Below are positions 28,155-37,820 of a stretch of 64,000 bases of DNA, piece after piece; positions within the stretch are counted from its first letter, which is position 1; the number at the start of each line of letters is the position of its first letter. Both the position numbers and the translations under genes were made by a program. A model generated the notes under the pieces. The model ran no database searches and was not told the origin of the DNA. It saw only the letters and a list, made by a program, of their open reading frames with translations. The DNA is from Pseudomonas mosselii (GTDB lineage: Bacteria; Pseudomonadota; Gammaproteobacteria; Pseudomonadales; Pseudomonadaceae), in NCBI RefSeq assembly GCF_005796105.1, contig NZ_VAUO01000006.1, positions 248,001-312,000 of the forward strand. Reading direction: 5' to 3'.

Positions 28155-28940
28155 ATGAAGCGCATCACCACATCGCTGTTGCTGGGCAGCAGCCTGCTGG
28201 CCACTCTCCCCTCGCATGCAGGCGAATGGCTGCAGTGGCACGGCGAAAGCCTGACCTACCTGTACGGCAAGGACTTCAAGGTCAACCCCGATATCCAGCA
28301 GACCATCACCTTCGAACACGCCAACAAGTGGAAGTACGGCGACACGTTCCTGTTCATCGACAAGATCTTCTACAACGGCAAGGCCGACCCAGGCAAAGGC
28401 GTCACCACCTACTACGGCGAGTTCAGCCCACGCCTGTCGTTCGGCAAGATCCTCGACCGCAAGTTGGCCCTCGGCCCGGTCAAGGACGTGCTGCTGGCCA
28501 TGACCTACGAGCGTGGCGAGGGCGACAACCAAGCCTACCTGATTGGCCCAGGCCTGGACCTCGACATCCCCGGCTTCAACTACTTCACCCTGAACTTCTA
28601 CGTGCGCAACACCGAAGGGCCACGCCCCGGCGACAACGTGTGGCAGATCACCCCCGGCTGGTCCTACACCCTCCCGGTGGGCAAGTCCGACATCCTGATC
28701 GACGGCTACATGGACTGGGTACCGGACAACGACCAGAACAGCCGCGGCACCTACCATGCCAACCTGCACTTCAACCCACAGGTCAAGTACGACCTGGGCA
28801 AGGCCCTGAACATCGGCGCCAAGCAGCTCTACGTCGGCTTCGAATACAGCTACTGGAAGGACAAATACGGCATCGACAGCCGTGGCAACCTGCAAAGCAA
28901 CCAAAGCGTGGCCAGCGCGCTGGTCAAGGTTCATTTTTAA
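28155..28940 (+). CDS. Tsx-like nucleoside/nucleobase outer-membrane channel, copy 1
   Basis: 261 aa. Signal peptide (MKRITTSLLLGSSLLATLPSHA) then a 12-strand-type Tsx barrel: EWLQWHGESLTYLYGKDFKVN, TFEHANKWKYGDTFLFID, YYGEFSPRLSFGKI, ending in LVKVHF with the C-terminal phenylalanine required by the Bam machinery. The ATG at 28155 is chosen for the signal peptide over an upstream ATG. Lets purine bases or nucleosides cross the outer membrane; the neighbouring permeases complete uptake. Paralogue of the next gene. Confidence 0.92.
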   Translation: MKRITTSLLLGSSLLATLPSHAGEWLQWHGESLTYLYGKDFKVNPDIQQTITFEHANKWKYGDTFLFIDKIFYNGKADPGKGVTTYYGEFSPRLSFGKILDRKLALGPVKDVLLAMTYERGEGDNQAYLIGPGLDLDIPGFNYFTLNFYVRNTEGPRPGDNVWQITPGWSYTLPVGKSDILIDGYMDWVPDNDQNSRGTYHANLHFNPQVKYDLGKALNIGAKQLYVGFEYSYWKDKYGIDSRGNLQSNQSVASALVKVHF

Positions 28941-29291
28941 CAACCTGACCAGTCGCACAAGTTTGTAGCATGACGCTCCAGGAAGGAGCACTTGAGGACC
29001 GGCGCGCAAGCCAGTAATCTGCGCGCCCCCTCGATCGGGGCAGGACGGATCCTGCCCGCGTTTGCTGACCGCTCAGTCAATGAATTCGGGCGGTTGGCCA
29101 ACGTGTTGCCAGCCTGAAACACCCATTTCATCCGTTCAGAAAGCCGTCGAGCAGGATGGTTGCGCCCAACCCGGAAAAGTTGGCGCAGCTCTTGCCAAAC
29201 AGCTGTGGCCAATCGAAAAAAGCTGACTCAAAAGACAAAAACAGCGCCCGAGCGCTGACAACAGATCCACATCAAGGGAGCGACACACGCA
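28941..29291. other. 351-bp gap between the two Tsx-like genes
   Basis: No gene. Contains a GC-rich hairpin GGCGCGCA...TGCGCGCC (about 29000-29027) likely ending the first gene. No TTGTATACAA motif. The second gene probably has its own promoter here. Confidence 0.5.
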
Positions 29292-30074
29292 ATGCGCATC
29301 ATCAATAGCCTGATCCTCGCCGGCGGCCTGCTGGCCTGCGGCGCCAGCCAAGCCGACGACCTGCTGCAGTGGCAGAACAACAGCCTCACCTACCTGTGGG
29401 GCAAGGGCTTCAAGGTCAACCCGCAGATCCAGCAGACCGTCACCTTCGAACACGCCGATGCGTGGAAGTACGGCGACAACTTCCTCTTCGTCGACAAGAT
29501 CTTCTACCAAGGCAAGAAAGACGAGGGCAACGGCCCGAACACCTACTACGGCGAGATCAGCCCACGCCTTTCGTTCGGCAAGATCTTCGACCAGAAGCTG
29601 GAGTTCGGCCCGGTCAAGGACGTGCTGTTGGCCATGACCTACGAGTTCGGCGAGGGTGACACCGAATCCTACCTGATCGGCCCAGGCTTCGACCTGGACC
29701 TCCCAGGCTTCGACTACTTCCAGCTGAACTTCTATCAACGCACCACCGACGGCAGCCGCGCCGGCGACAACGTCTGGCAGATCACCCCGGTATGGTCCTA
29801 CACCCTGCCGGTCGGCTCGTCCGATATCCTGATCGACGGCTTCATGGACTGGGTGGTGGACAACGACGAAAACCGCCACGGCACCTACCAGGCCAACCTG
29901 CACTTCAACCCGCAGATCAAGTACGACCTGGGCAAGGCCCTGCACCTGGGCGAGAAGCAGTTGTATGTGGGTGTCGAGTACGACTACTGGAAAAACAAGT
30001 ACGGGATCAAGGACAGTGACGGTTTCACCACCGACCAGAACACCATGAGTTTCCTGGTCAAAGTGCACTTCTGA
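29292..30074 (+). CDS. Tsx-like outer-membrane channel, copy 2
   Basis: 260 aa, closely similar to the preceding gene over its entire length (shared NPQIQQT, TFEHA..WKYG, PRLSFGKI, GPVKDVLLAMTYE, GTYQANLHFNPQ, KYDLGKAL) but with different loop sequences. Signal peptide MRIINSLILAGGLLACGASQA and terminal LVKVHF. The tandem pair suggests duplication followed by divergence in substrate. Ends at a strong terminator. Confidence 0.92.
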   Translation: MRIINSLILAGGLLACGASQADDLLQWQNNSLTYLWGKGFKVNPQIQQTVTFEHADAWKYGDNFLFVDKIFYQGKKDEGNGPNTYYGEISPRLSFGKIFDQKLEFGPVKDVLLAMTYEFGEGDTESYLIGPGFDLDLPGFDYFQLNFYQRTTDGSRAGDNVWQITPVWSYTLPVGSSDILIDGFMDWVVDNDENRHGTYQANLHFNPQIKYDLGKALHLGEKQLYVGVEYDYWKNKYGIKDSDGFTTDQNTMSFLVKVHF

Positions 30075-30085
30075 TCGGTCTAACG

Positions 30086-30124
30086 AAACAGCGCCTTTTT
30101 ATGAAAGGCGCTGTTTCTTTCAAT
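30086..30124 (+). terminator. strong intrinsic terminator
   Basis: AAACAGCGCCTTT-TTATG-AAAGGCGCTGTTT, a 13-bp perfect stem, followed by CTTTC. Stops the second Tsx-like gene. Confidence 0.9.
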
Positions 30125-30139
30125 ATCGTAAGAATTTAC

Positions 30140-30455
30140 TTACAGCGAATTTAGACTTTTCTTACCCACAAGAACCCCCGCCCTGCCCATCAGCAATAAC
30201 ACGCCCAGCACCAGTCCCCCACCGATCAGCAACACGCTCACGACTTGGCCGTGTTCCAACACCCGCTGAATATCCAGCAACAACATCACGCCGTTGAACA
30301 ACAAGGCCACCCCGAACAGGCCACAGCAACGCAGCAGCGCCCCGCGCCCACTGCCGTGCAAGAGATGGCGCAGCCCCCAGGGCACCCCAACCCAGCGCCG
30401 ACAGCACGTACAACGCCAGGTGATAGACATCGTAAGTCAATAAAGCACCGAACAT
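30140..30455 (-). pseudogene. small membrane protein with a frameshift in a G run
   Basis: Two overlapping frames together make one small (about 105 aa) hydrophobic protein: MFGALLTYDVYHLALYVLSALG from the ATG at 30455 (AGAGG upstream), then, one frame over, ALLRCCGLFGVALLFNGVMLLL and VSVLLIGGGLVLGVLLLMG to the stop at 30140. The switch lies at the five-C run 30374-30378 (plus strand); one base fewer would join the frames. Either a true pseudogene, a sequencing error in a homopolymer, or a phase-variable tract. The family is not recognised. Confidence 0.55.
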
Positions 30456-30603
30456 GAGCAGCGCCTCTTCGCCACCCGAAAAATCCGGCACTATAAACAG
30501 GAACTTTCTGTCTGCCGACAGCAAAATTTTGACAAAATTTTTGCGAACTCGCCGTTATTCTGCTTGCCTTTTCTTACCCCAATAAGGACATAGGCGAATC
30601 TCA

Positions 30604-32547
30604 ATGCGCGCACCTCTGCACGCCCCCTGGCGCTTTCTGCTGTTACTTTGCTCTGTCTGGTTCAGCATTTTCCTACTTACCCGTGGCGCGTTACTCATTG
30701 CCCACGCCGAAGAATTCAGCGGCAACTACTTGGCCGTGTTCTTTACCGGCGCCCTATATGACCTGACCTTCCTCGCCTATGCCGCCCTGCCACTTGGACT
30801 GTACTTGGCCTTGTGTCCAGCCTCGCTGTGGCACTCGCGCGTGCACCGTGCGCTGCTGCAAGGTGTGCTGACCGCGAGTCTGTTCCTGATGCTATTCGTC
30901 GCCGCGGCCGAATGGCTGTTCTGGGACGAGTTCGGCGTGCGCTTCAACTTCATCGCCGTGGACTACCTGGTGTATTCCAAGGAAGTGCTGGACAACATTC
31001 GCGAGTCCTATCCGCTGCCGACACTGCTCGGCGGCCTGGCCGTGGCCGCCGCACTGCTTAGCCTGTTGCTGCGCAAACCGCTGCTCAAGGCCCTGTCCGC
31101 GCCACTCGCCACACCACGCCAGCGCCTGGCCGGGGCCAGCGCACTGGCTGCGCTGTGCGCCGTGCTGCTGGTACTGGTCGACCAACAGTTCCCACGCAGC
31201 ACCGACGGCAATGCCTATCAGCGCGAACTGGCCAGCAATGGCCCGTACCAGTTCTTCGCCGCCTTCCGTAACAACGAGCTGGACTATGGCCAGTTCTACG
31301 CCACGCTCGGTGCCGAGGAGGTCGGCGCGCAGATGCAGCGCGAACTCGCCGCCGCCAACGCCCGCTTCGACCGCCGCGAGCCCCAGGACATCCGCCACCA
31401 CATCAGCGCCAACGGCCCGCAGCGCACGCCCAACATCATCCTGGTGACCATCGAGAGCTTCAGTGCCAAGTACATGGGCAGCAACGGCGGGCCAGGCAAC
31501 CTCACCCCCAACCTCGACGCGCTGCGCCAGAAAAGCCTGTACTTCAACAACTTCTACGCCACCGGCACCCGCACCGACCGTGGCCTGGAGGCTATCACCC
31601 TGTCGATCCCGCCCACCCCTGGACGCTCGATCGTCAAACGCATCGGCCGTGAAAGCGGCTATGCGAGCCTCGGGCAGCAACTGGCGGCGGTGGGTTACGA
31701 CCCGGTATTCGTGTATGGCGGGCGTGGCTACTTCGACAACATGAACGCGTTCTTCAGCGGCAATGGCTACCGCATCGTCGACCAGAGCAGCATCGACGAA
31801 AGCGAGATCAGCTTCAAGAACGCCTGGGGCATGGCCGACGAGGACCTGTACCGCCAGGCGCTCAAGCTGGCCGACCTCGATCATGCTGCCAGCAAGCCGT
31901 TCTTCCTGCAGTTGATGACCACCTCCAACCACCGCCCCTACACCTACCCGGACGGACGCATCGACATCCCCTCTGGTGACGGTCGCGAGGGCGCGGTGAA
32001 ATACACCGACTACGCCATCGCCCAGTTCCTGCAAGAGGCCAAGGGCAAGCCGTGGTTCGACGACACCCTGTTCGTGTTCGTCGCCGACCACACCGCCGGC
32101 AGCGCCGGCAAGGAAGACCTGCCGGTGCGCAACTACCAGATTCCGCTGTGGATCTACGCACCGAAGCTGGTCGAGCCGGGCGAGAACCCGACCCTGGCCA
32201 GCCAGATCGACCTGGCCCCAACCCTGCTAGGCCTGCTGAACCTGAGCTACACCTCGACCTTCTTCGGCCGTGACCTGCTCAAGGGCGATAACCTGCCGCC
32301 ACGGGTGCTGATCGGCAACTACCAGCATCTGGGGCTGTTCGACGGCAAGGACCTGGCCATCCTCAGCCCACGGGGCGAGCTGCGCGTGCATGAAGATGCG
32401 CTGGGCAACAGCCACGAGCGCAGTGTCGGGAACGATAATGCGCTAGTACGCCGGGCAATCGCTTATTACCAGAGTGCAGCCCACGGCTTCAGCCAGGGGC
32501 TGCTGGCGTGGAAGCCGCAGGATAAAGGGGTGGCGCTCACCCCCTGA
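30604..32547 (+). CDS. LTA synthase-like sulfatase family membrane protein
   Basis: 647 aa. About five N-terminal membrane helices (RFLLLLCSVWFSIFLLTRG through residue 190), then a periplasmic alkaline-phosphatase-fold domain: NIILVTIESFSAKYMG (metal-binding Glu), the nucleophile threonine in ATGTRTDRGLEA, LMTTSNHRPYTYP and FVFVADHTAGSAG (metal Asp-His). The family transfers phosphoglycerol or phosphoethanolamine groups to envelope glycans or lipids; in Gram-negatives the substrate is usually unknown. Stands alone between a broken membrane gene and a convergent DUF808 gene. Confidence 0.9.
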   Translation: MRAPLHAPWRFLLLLCSVWFSIFLLTRGALLIAHAEEFSGNYLAVFFTGALYDLTFLAYAALPLGLYLALCPASLWHSRVHRALLQGVLTASLFLMLFVAAAEWLFWDEFGVRFNFIAVDYLVYSKEVLDNIRESYPLPTLLGGLAVAAALLSLLLRKPLLKALSAPLATPRQRLAGASALAALCAVLLVLVDQQFPRSTDGNAYQRELASNGPYQFFAAFRNNELDYGQFYATLGAEEVGAQMQRELAAANARFDRREPQDIRHHISANGPQRTPNIILVTIESFSAKYMGSNGGPGNLTPNLDALRQKSLYFNNFYATGTRTDRGLEAITLSIPPTPGRSIVKRIGRESGYASLGQQLAAVGYDPVFVYGGRGYFDNMNAFFSGNGYRIVDQSSIDESEISFKNAWGMADEDLYRQALKLADLDHAASKPFFLQLMTTSNHRPYTYPDGRIDIPSGDGREGAVKYTDYAIAQFLQEAKGKPWFDDTLFVFVADHTAGSAGKEDLPVRNYQIPLWIYAPKLVEPGENPTLASQIDLAPTLLGLLNLSYTSTFFGRDLLKGDNLPPRVLIGNYQHLGLFDGKDLAILSPRGELRVHEDALGNSHERSVGNDNALVRRAIAYYQSAAHGFSQGLLAWKPQDKGVALTP

Positions 32548-32567
32548 AGGCAGGCCAGTCGCCCCAC

Positions 32568-32601
32568 GCGATTCGCCCGGTCACTGTGCCGGGCGAATCG
32601 C
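32568..32601. terminator. perfect 13-bp hairpin between convergent genes
   Basis: GCGATTCGCCCGG and CCGGGCGAATCGC flank the loop TCACTGTG. The DUF808 stop codon lies in the loop. Probably a bidirectional terminator for the sulfatase-like gene and DUF808. Confidence 0.75.
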
Positions 32602-33495
32602 CTTCCACAGCTTGCCGACAACGCTGACCACTGCCAGCACCACGGCACCCGCGACCACGCCGGCCACCGCGTTGAGCAACGCCCCCGTCAACGCGCCACC
32701 GCGCCCGTCGGCAAACACTTCGATGGCGTGGTGCAACGGCGCGATGCCATGTACCAGGATGCCGCCGCCGACCAGGAACATCGCTGCCGTGCCGATCACC
32801 GACAGGCTCTTCATCATGTACGGCGCCGCGCGCAGGATGCCATTGCCGATACGACGGCTGAGCTTCGACGCCTTCTGCGTCATCCACAACCCCAGATCGT
32901 CAAGTTTGACGATGCCCGCCACCAGGCCGTAGACCCCCAGGGTCATGACCACGGCGATACCCGAGAGTACGATGATTTGCTGGGTGAGCGGCGCATCGGC
33001 CACGGTGCCCAGGGTAATCGCGATGATCTCGGCGGACAGGATGAAGTCGGTGCGCACCGCGCCTTTGATCTTGTCTTTCTCGAACGCGACCAGATCGACG
33101 CTGGCATCGGCCAGGGCTTGCTTGCGCGCCGAGTGCTGGGCATCGTCGTCGTCCTTGCTGTGCAGGAACTTGTGCGCCAGCTTCTCGAAACCTTCGAAGC
33201 ACAAGTAGGCGCCGCCCACCATCAGCAATGGGGTCACTGCCCAGGGAATGAACGCACTGATCAGCAGTGCGGCCGGAACCAGGATCGCCTTGTTCAACAG
33301 CGAGCCCTTGGCCACCGCCCACACCACCGGGATCTCCCGCTCGGCACGTACACCGGTGACCTGCTGGGCATTGAGGGCCAGGTCGTCGCCCAGCACGCCA
33401 GCGGTTTTCTTCGCCGCCACCTTGGTCATCAGCGAAACATCGTCGAGTAGCGTTGCGATATCGTCGATCAGTACCAGTAAGTTGCTGCCTGCCAT
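32581..33495 (-). CDS. DUF808 family membrane protein
   Basis: 304 aa. Start [20 protein letters not shown] at 33495, the standard N-terminus for this family (YedI-like); the longer frame upstream is non-coding. Several hydrophobic segments ([59 protein letters not shown]) indicate an inner-membrane protein. The function is unknown across the family. Divergent from the TetR gene. Confidence 0.9.
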   Translation of the reverse strand: MAGSNLLVLIDDIATLLDDVSLMTKVAAKKTAGVLGDDLALNAQQVTGVRAEREIPVVWAVAKGSLLNKAILVPAALLISAFIPWAVTPLLMVGGAYLCFEGFEKLAHKFLHSKDDDDAQHSARKQALADASVDLVAFEKDKIKGAVRTDFILSAEIIAITLGTVADAPLTQQIIVLSGIAVVMTLGVYGLVAGIVKLDDLGLWMTQKASKLSRRIGNGILRAAPYMMKSLSVIGTAAMFLVGGGILVHGIAPLHHAIEVFADGRGGALTGALLNAVAGVVAGAVVLAVVSVVGKLWKAIRPAQ

Positions 33496-33628
33496 GTCGA
33501 AATGTTTCCAGTGTGTTCGGATGGTCGCGATTCTAGCCCAAAGACCCTGCCTTGAGCGGCGATCAGGGCCGGTGCTACCATGCCAGACCCCGTTTGCAGG
33601 GGGCCAGACACGAGGAAGACCCCTGACA

Positions 33629-34240
33629 ATGAGCACCATTCGCGAGCGCAACAAGGAGCTGATCCTGCGCGCGGCCAGTGAAGAATTCGCCGACAAGGGC
33701 TTCGCCGCCACCAAAACCAGCGACATCGCGGCCAAGGCGGGCCTGCCCAAGCCGAACGTGTATTACTACTTCAAGTCCAAGGACAACCTGTACCGCGAGG
33801 TGCTCGAAAGCATCATCGCGCCGATCATGCAGGCCTCCACGCCGTTCAACGCCGAAGGCGACCCCAAGGAAGTGCTGAGCGCTTACATCCGCTCCAAGGT
33901 ACGGATCTCCCGCGACCTGCCGCACGCCTCGAAAGTCTTCGCCAGCGAAATCATGCACGGCGCCCCGCACCTTTCGCCAAGCCAAGTGGAGCAGCTCAAC
34001 GCACAGGCACACCACAACATCGCCTGCATCCAGCGCTGGATCGAACGCGGGCAAATCGCGCCTGTGGACCCACACCACCTGATGTTCAGCATCTGGGCGG
34101 CGACCCAGACCTACGCTGATTTCGACTGGCAGATTTCGGTGATCACCGGCAAGGCCAAACTGGCCGACAGCGATTATGAAGCCGCTGCCGAAACCATCAT
34201 TCGGCTGGTGTTGAAGGGCTGCGAACCTGAGGCGGCCTGA
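33629..34240 (+). CDS. TetR-family regulator, RutR-like
   Basis: 203 aa. N-terminal helix-turn-helix ([41 protein letters not shown], residues about 10-55). The C-terminal domain resembles E. coli RutR ([42 protein letters not shown]). RutR senses uracil and controls pyrimidine and purine genes, so an effector related to nucleobases fits this neighbourhood, but its target here is unknown. The start is the ATG at 33629 after GAGGAAGACCCCTGACA. Confidence 0.9.
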   Translation: MSTIRERNKELILRAASEEFADKGFAATKTSDIAAKAGLPKPNVYYYFKSKDNLYREVLESIIAPIMQASTPFNAEGDPKEVLSAYIRSKVRISRDLPHASKVFASEIMHGAPHLSPSQVEQLNAQAHHNIACIQRWIERGQIAPVDPHHLMFSIWAATQTYADFDWQISVITGKAKLADSDYEAAAETIIRLVLKGCEPEAA

Positions 34241-34245
34241 CAGGA

Positions 34246-34298
34246 CCAATAGGGCTGCGTTGCAGCCCATCGCGGCACGGGGCCGCTCCTACAGGGGT
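34246..34298. repeat. single REP element
   Basis: CTGCGTTGCAGCCCATCGCGGCACGGGGCCGCTCCTACAGG, one unit of the GTAGGAGCGGCC family, after the TetR gene. Confidence 0.8.
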
Positions 34299-34327
34299 TT
34301 GCAATTGCCTTTAGAAGCGCGCAGGGC

Positions 34328-34768
34328 TTAGGCCGCTGCACCGGCATCCGCCGTCAGCCCTGCCTCCTCGATCGCACTGATCGCACACTGCTCGTCGATA
34401 TCCGACGTATCCCCGCTGATCCCTACCGCTCCCAGCACCTTGCCCGCCTGATCGCGAATCAGCACCCCACCCGGCGCCGGCACCACCGGCCGCTCGCCCA
34501 ATCCGTTCAACGCGGCGAAGAACGCCGGGCGCTGTTGCGCGTCCAGCGCCAGCAGGCGCGAACCCTTGCCCAGGGCCACCGCGCCCCAGGCCTTGCCGAT
34601 GGCCACCTGCGGACGCAGCAGGCTGGCGCCATCCTCGCGCTGTAAGGCCAGCAAATGCCCACCAGCATCCAGTACCGCCACGGTCAACGGGGCAGCGTTG
34701 ATCGTGCGACCGGCAGCCAGTGCAGCGTTCACCACAGCAACGGCGACATCAAGGGTCAATGCGTTCAT
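34328..34768 (-). CDS. GlcG/HbpS family protein
   Basis: 146 aa. Member of the heme-degrading/GlcG-like small-protein family (PLTVAVLDAGGHLLALQREDGA, PGGVLIRDQAGKVLGAVGISGDTSDIDEQCA). Often encoded next to glyoxylate and glycolate genes; the molecular role is not settled. Divergent from gcl, with one TTGTATACAA palindrome in front of each gene, so it is probably induced with the gcl operon. Confidence 0.9.
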   Translation of the reverse strand: MNALTLDVAVAVVNAALAAGRTINAAPLTVAVLDAGGHLLALQREDGASLLRPQVAIGKAWGAVALGKGSRLLALDAQQRPAFFAALNGLGERPVVPAPGGVLIRDQAGKVLGAVGISGDTSDIDEQCAISAIEEAGLTADAGAAA

Positions 34769-34849
34769 GAAAAGGTCCTCTTCTTGTTGTGAGAAGCCCT
34801 GAGGGCAGTTGAAAACCGATCAACAAATAGAACACAAAAAAACACATTC

Positions 34850-34859
34850 TTGTATACAA
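34850..34859. promoter_or_regulatory. TTGTATACAA operator-like site
   Basis: Perfect palindrome 82 bp upstream of the GlcG-like start, in an A/T-rich tract. Confidence 0.6.
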
Positions 34860-34989
34860 TTTTTTAAATCAAACCCACCAACTGCGACGAAATGCCGCCC
34901 TTTAGGGGCGCGACTGCCCAGTCCAGCCCGCCGACGAAAATGGATTGACCTTTACCACAAAGCATGAATACACTCTGTCGCAACGAAAG

Positions 34990-34999
34990 TTGTATACAA
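34990..34999. promoter_or_regulatory. TTGTATACAA operator-like site
   Basis: Perfect palindrome ending 25 bp before the gcl ATG. It includes TATACAAT, so it could cover a -10 element. Confidence 0.6.
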
Positions 35000-35024
35000 T
35001 TACAAAATCGATGAGGCACAAATC

Positions 35025-36800
35025 ATGAGCAAAATGAGAGCAATCGATGCAGCCGTTCTGGTCATGCGCCGTGAAGGTGTAGAGACTGCGTTCGGCATTC
35101 CGGGCGCCGCCATCAACCCGCTGTACTCGGCCCTGAAAAAAGTCGGTGGCATCGATCACGTCCTCGCTCGCCACGTCGAAGGTGCCTCGCACATGGCCGA
35201 GGGGTACACCCGCGCCAATCCAGGCAATATCGGCGTGTGTATCGGCACCTCCGGCCCTGCCGGCACCGACATGGTCACAGGTCTGTACAGCGCCTCGGCC
35301 GACTCGATCCCGATCCTCTGCATCACCGGCCAGGCACCCCGTGCGCGCCTGCACAAAGAAGACTTCCAGGCCGTCGACATCACCAGCATCGTCAAGCCGG
35401 TGACCAAGTGGGCCACCACCGTACTGGAACCAGGCCAAGTGCCTTATGCGTTCCAGAAAGCCTTCTATGAAATGCGCAACGGTCGCCCAGGCCCTGTGCT
35501 GATCGACCTGCCGTTCGACGTGCAGATGGCCGAGATCGAGTTCGACATCGACGCCTACGCGCCACTGCCGGTGCACAAGCCGTCCGCCACCCGCGTGCAA
35601 GCCGAAAAGGCCCTGGCGCTGCTCAATGACGCCGAGCGCCCACTGCTGGTGGCCGGTGGCGGCATCATCAACGCCGACGCCAGCGATCAACTGGTCGAGT
35701 TCGCCGAGCTGACCGGCGTGCCGGTGATCCCGACCCTGATGGGCTGGGGCACCATCCCGGACGACCACGCGCAGATGGTCGGCATGGTCGGCTTGCAGAC
35801 CTCGCACCGCTACGGTAACGCTACCCTGCTCAAGTCCGACCTGGTGTTCGGCATCGGCAACCGCTGGGCCAACCGCCATACCGGCTCCGTCGACGTCTAC
35901 ACCGAAGGCCGCAAGTTCGTGCACGTGGACATCGAGCCAACCCAGATCGGCCGTGTGTTCACCCCTGACCTGGGTATCGTTTCCGACGCTGGTAAGGCGC
36001 TGGAGGTGTTCCTTGAAGTGGCCCGCGAATGGAAGGCCGCAGGCAAGCTCAAGTGCCGCAAAGCCTGGCTGGAAGACTGCCAGCAGCGCAAAGCCACTCT
36101 GCAGCGCAAGACCCACTTCGACAACGTGCCGGTCAAGCCGCAGCGCGTGTACGAAGAAATGAACCAGGTGTTCGGCAAGGACACCTGCTACGTCAGCACC
36201 ATTGGCCTTTCGCAGATCGCCGGTGCGCAATTCCTGCATGTGTACAAGCCCCGCCACTGGATCAACTGCGGCCAGGCCGGCCCACTGGGCTGGACCATCC
36301 CGGCAGCGCTGGGCGTGGTCAAGGCCGACCCGAAACGCAAGGTGGTCGCGCTGTCCGGTGACTACGATTTCCAGTTCATGATCGAAGAGCTGGCAGTGGG
36401 TGCGCAGTTCAACCTGCCGTACGTCCACGTGTTGGTGAACAACGCCTACCTGGGGCTTATCCGTCAGGCCCAGCGTGGCTTCGACATGGATTACTGTGTA
36501 CAACTGGCGTTCGAGAACATCAACGCCACCGACGCGGCCACCTATGGCGTCGACCACGTCGCCGTGGTCGAAGGTCTGGGCTGCAAGGCCATCCGCGTGT
36601 TCGAACCCGCCGAGATCGGCCCTGCCCTGCTCAAGGCGCAGAAGATGGCCGAAGAGTTCCGCGTACCGGTGGTGGTCGAGGTGATTCTCGAGCGCGTCAC
36701 CAACATTTCCATGGGCACCGAGATCAACGCAGTCAACGAGTTCGAAGACCTCGCCCTGGTCGGCAACGACGCGCCGACCGCCATCTCGCTGCTGGACTGA
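35025..36800 (+). CDS. gcl: glyoxylate carboligase
   Basis: 591 aa ThDP/FAD enzyme joining two glyoxylates to tartronate semialdehyde with loss of CO2. V51 ([14 protein letters not shown]) occupies the position where nearly all other ThDP enzymes have glutamate, which is the hallmark of Gcl. Also [17 protein letters not shown], and the ThDP motif [29 protein letters not shown]. First gene of gcl-hyi-glxR-ttuD-pyk, converting the glyoxylate made by AllA. Confidence 0.98.
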   Translation: MSKMRAIDAAVLVMRREGVETAFGIPGAAINPLYSALKKVGGIDHVLARHVEGASHMAEGYTRANPGNIGVCIGTSGPAGTDMVTGLYSASADSIPILCITGQAPRARLHKEDFQAVDITSIVKPVTKWATTVLEPGQVPYAFQKAFYEMRNGRPGPVLIDLPFDVQMAEIEFDIDAYAPLPVHKPSATRVQAEKALALLNDAERPLLVAGGGIINADASDQLVEFAELTGVPVIPTLMGWGTIPDDHAQMVGMVGLQTSHRYGNATLLKSDLVFGIGNRWANRHTGSVDVYTEGRKFVHVDIEPTQIGRVFTPDLGIVSDAGKALEVFLEVAREWKAAGKLKCRKAWLEDCQQRKATLQRKTHFDNVPVKPQRVYEEMNQVFGKDTCYVSTIGLSQIAGAQFLHVYKPRHWINCGQAGPLGWTIPAALGVVKADPKRKVVALSGDYDFQFMIEELAVGAQFNLPYVHVLVNNAYLGLIRQAQRGFDMDYCVQLAFENINATDAATYGVDHVAVVEGLGCKAIRVFEPAEIGPALLKAQKMAEEFRVPVVVEVILERVTNISMGTEINAVNEFEDLALVGNDAPTAISLLD

Positions 36801-36809
36801 TCGCCCGAC

Positions 36810-36833
36810 GCCCCCGCACCTTGCGCGGGGGCC
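36810..36833 (+). other. GC hairpin between gcl and hyi
   Basis: GCCCCCGC-ACCTT-GCGCGGGGGC without a U run, 10 bp after gcl. More likely an mRNA stabiliser than a full terminator, since hyi follows at once. Confidence 0.55.
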
Positions 36834-36853
36834 TTCAACGCAAGGAGACAAGC

Positions 36854-37636
36854 ATGCCTCGCTTCGCTGCCAACCTGTCCATGCTGTTCACCGAACAGGA
36901 TTTCCTGGCCCGCTTCAAAGCGGCCGCCGATGCTGGCTTCAGCGGCGTCGAATACCTCTTTCCCTACGATTTCAGCGCAACCGAAATCAAGCAGCAGCTC
37001 GACGCCCACGGCCTGACCCAGGTGCTGTTCAACCTGCCAGCAGGCGACTGGGCCAACGGTGAGCGCGGTATCACCTGCCACCCTGACCGCGTCGAAGAGT
37101 TCCGCGCCGGGGTCGACAAGGCCATCGAGTACGCCAAGGTGCTGGGCAACACCCAGGTCAACGCCCTGGCCGGCATCCGCCCGCAAGGCCCGGACTGCGC
37201 GAGCGTGCGCAAGACCTTCGTCGACAACCTGCGCTACGCCGCCGACAAGCTCAAGGGCGCAGGGATTCGCCTGGTCATGGAAATGATCAACACCCGCGAT
37301 ATTCCAGGCTTCTACCTGAACACCACAAAACAAGCACTGGACATCCAGGCCGAGGTGGGCAGCGACAACCTGTTCCTGCAGTACGACATCTACCACATGC
37401 AGATCATGGAAGGTGACCTGGCGCGCACCCTGGAAGCCAACCTGGCGCAGATCAACCACGTGCAACTGGCCGACAACCCGGGTCGCCACGAACCGGGCAC
37501 CGGCGAGATCAACTACCGCTTCCTGTTCGAGCACCTTGACCGCATCGGCTACCAGGGCTGGGTGGGCGCGGAATACAAGCCCAAGACCACCACCGAGGCA
37601 GGTTTGGGCTGGCTGAAGACGCACAACGCAATCTAA
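36854..37636 (+). CDS. hyi: hydroxypyruvate isomerase
   Basis: 260 aa TIM-barrel of the xylose-isomerase-like family. Interconverts hydroxypyruvate and tartronate semialdehyde. Family features: FAANLSMLFTE start, FNLPAGDW-NGERGI, EMINTRDIPGFYLNTT, FLQYDIYHMQIMEGD (metal ligands) and ADNPGRHEPGTGEINY. The start is the ATG at 36854 after CAAGGAGACAAGC. Confidence 0.96.
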   Translation: MPRFAANLSMLFTEQDFLARFKAAADAGFSGVEYLFPYDFSATEIKQQLDAHGLTQVLFNLPAGDWANGERGITCHPDRVEEFRAGVDKAIEYAKVLGNTQVNALAGIRPQGPDCASVRKTFVDNLRYAADKLKGAGIRLVMEMINTRDIPGFYLNTTKQALDIQAEVGSDNLFLQYDIYHMQIMEGDLARTLEANLAQINHVQLADNPGRHEPGTGEINYRFLFEHLDRIGYQGWVGAEYKPKTTTEAGLGWLKTHNAI

Positions 37637-37667
37637 GGGCTGAGCACAGGCCCCTATGGGATAACAC

Positions 37668-37747
37668 AAGGCCCTGTGGGAGCGGGTTCACCCGCGAACG
37701 CGTCAGAGAAGCCACCATCGCATTCGCGGGTAAACCCGCTCCTCAGT
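37668..37747. repeat. REP pair (GGGAGCGGG family)
   Basis: TGTGGGAGCGGGTTCACCCGCGAA and the inverse TTCGCGGGTAAACCCGCTCCT between hyi and glxR. Confidence 0.85.
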
Positions 37748-37820
37748 GTTCCGCGTCCAACCAGAGGGCCTGCGTTGCCTGCTCCATCGAGATTCAACAA
37801 ATACAACGAGGTAATCTCTC

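Noticed and set aside
34902..36851. 649-codon minus-strand ORF opposite gcl
   Set aside because: Antisense shadow of gcl, His/Val/Gly-rich without family motifs.
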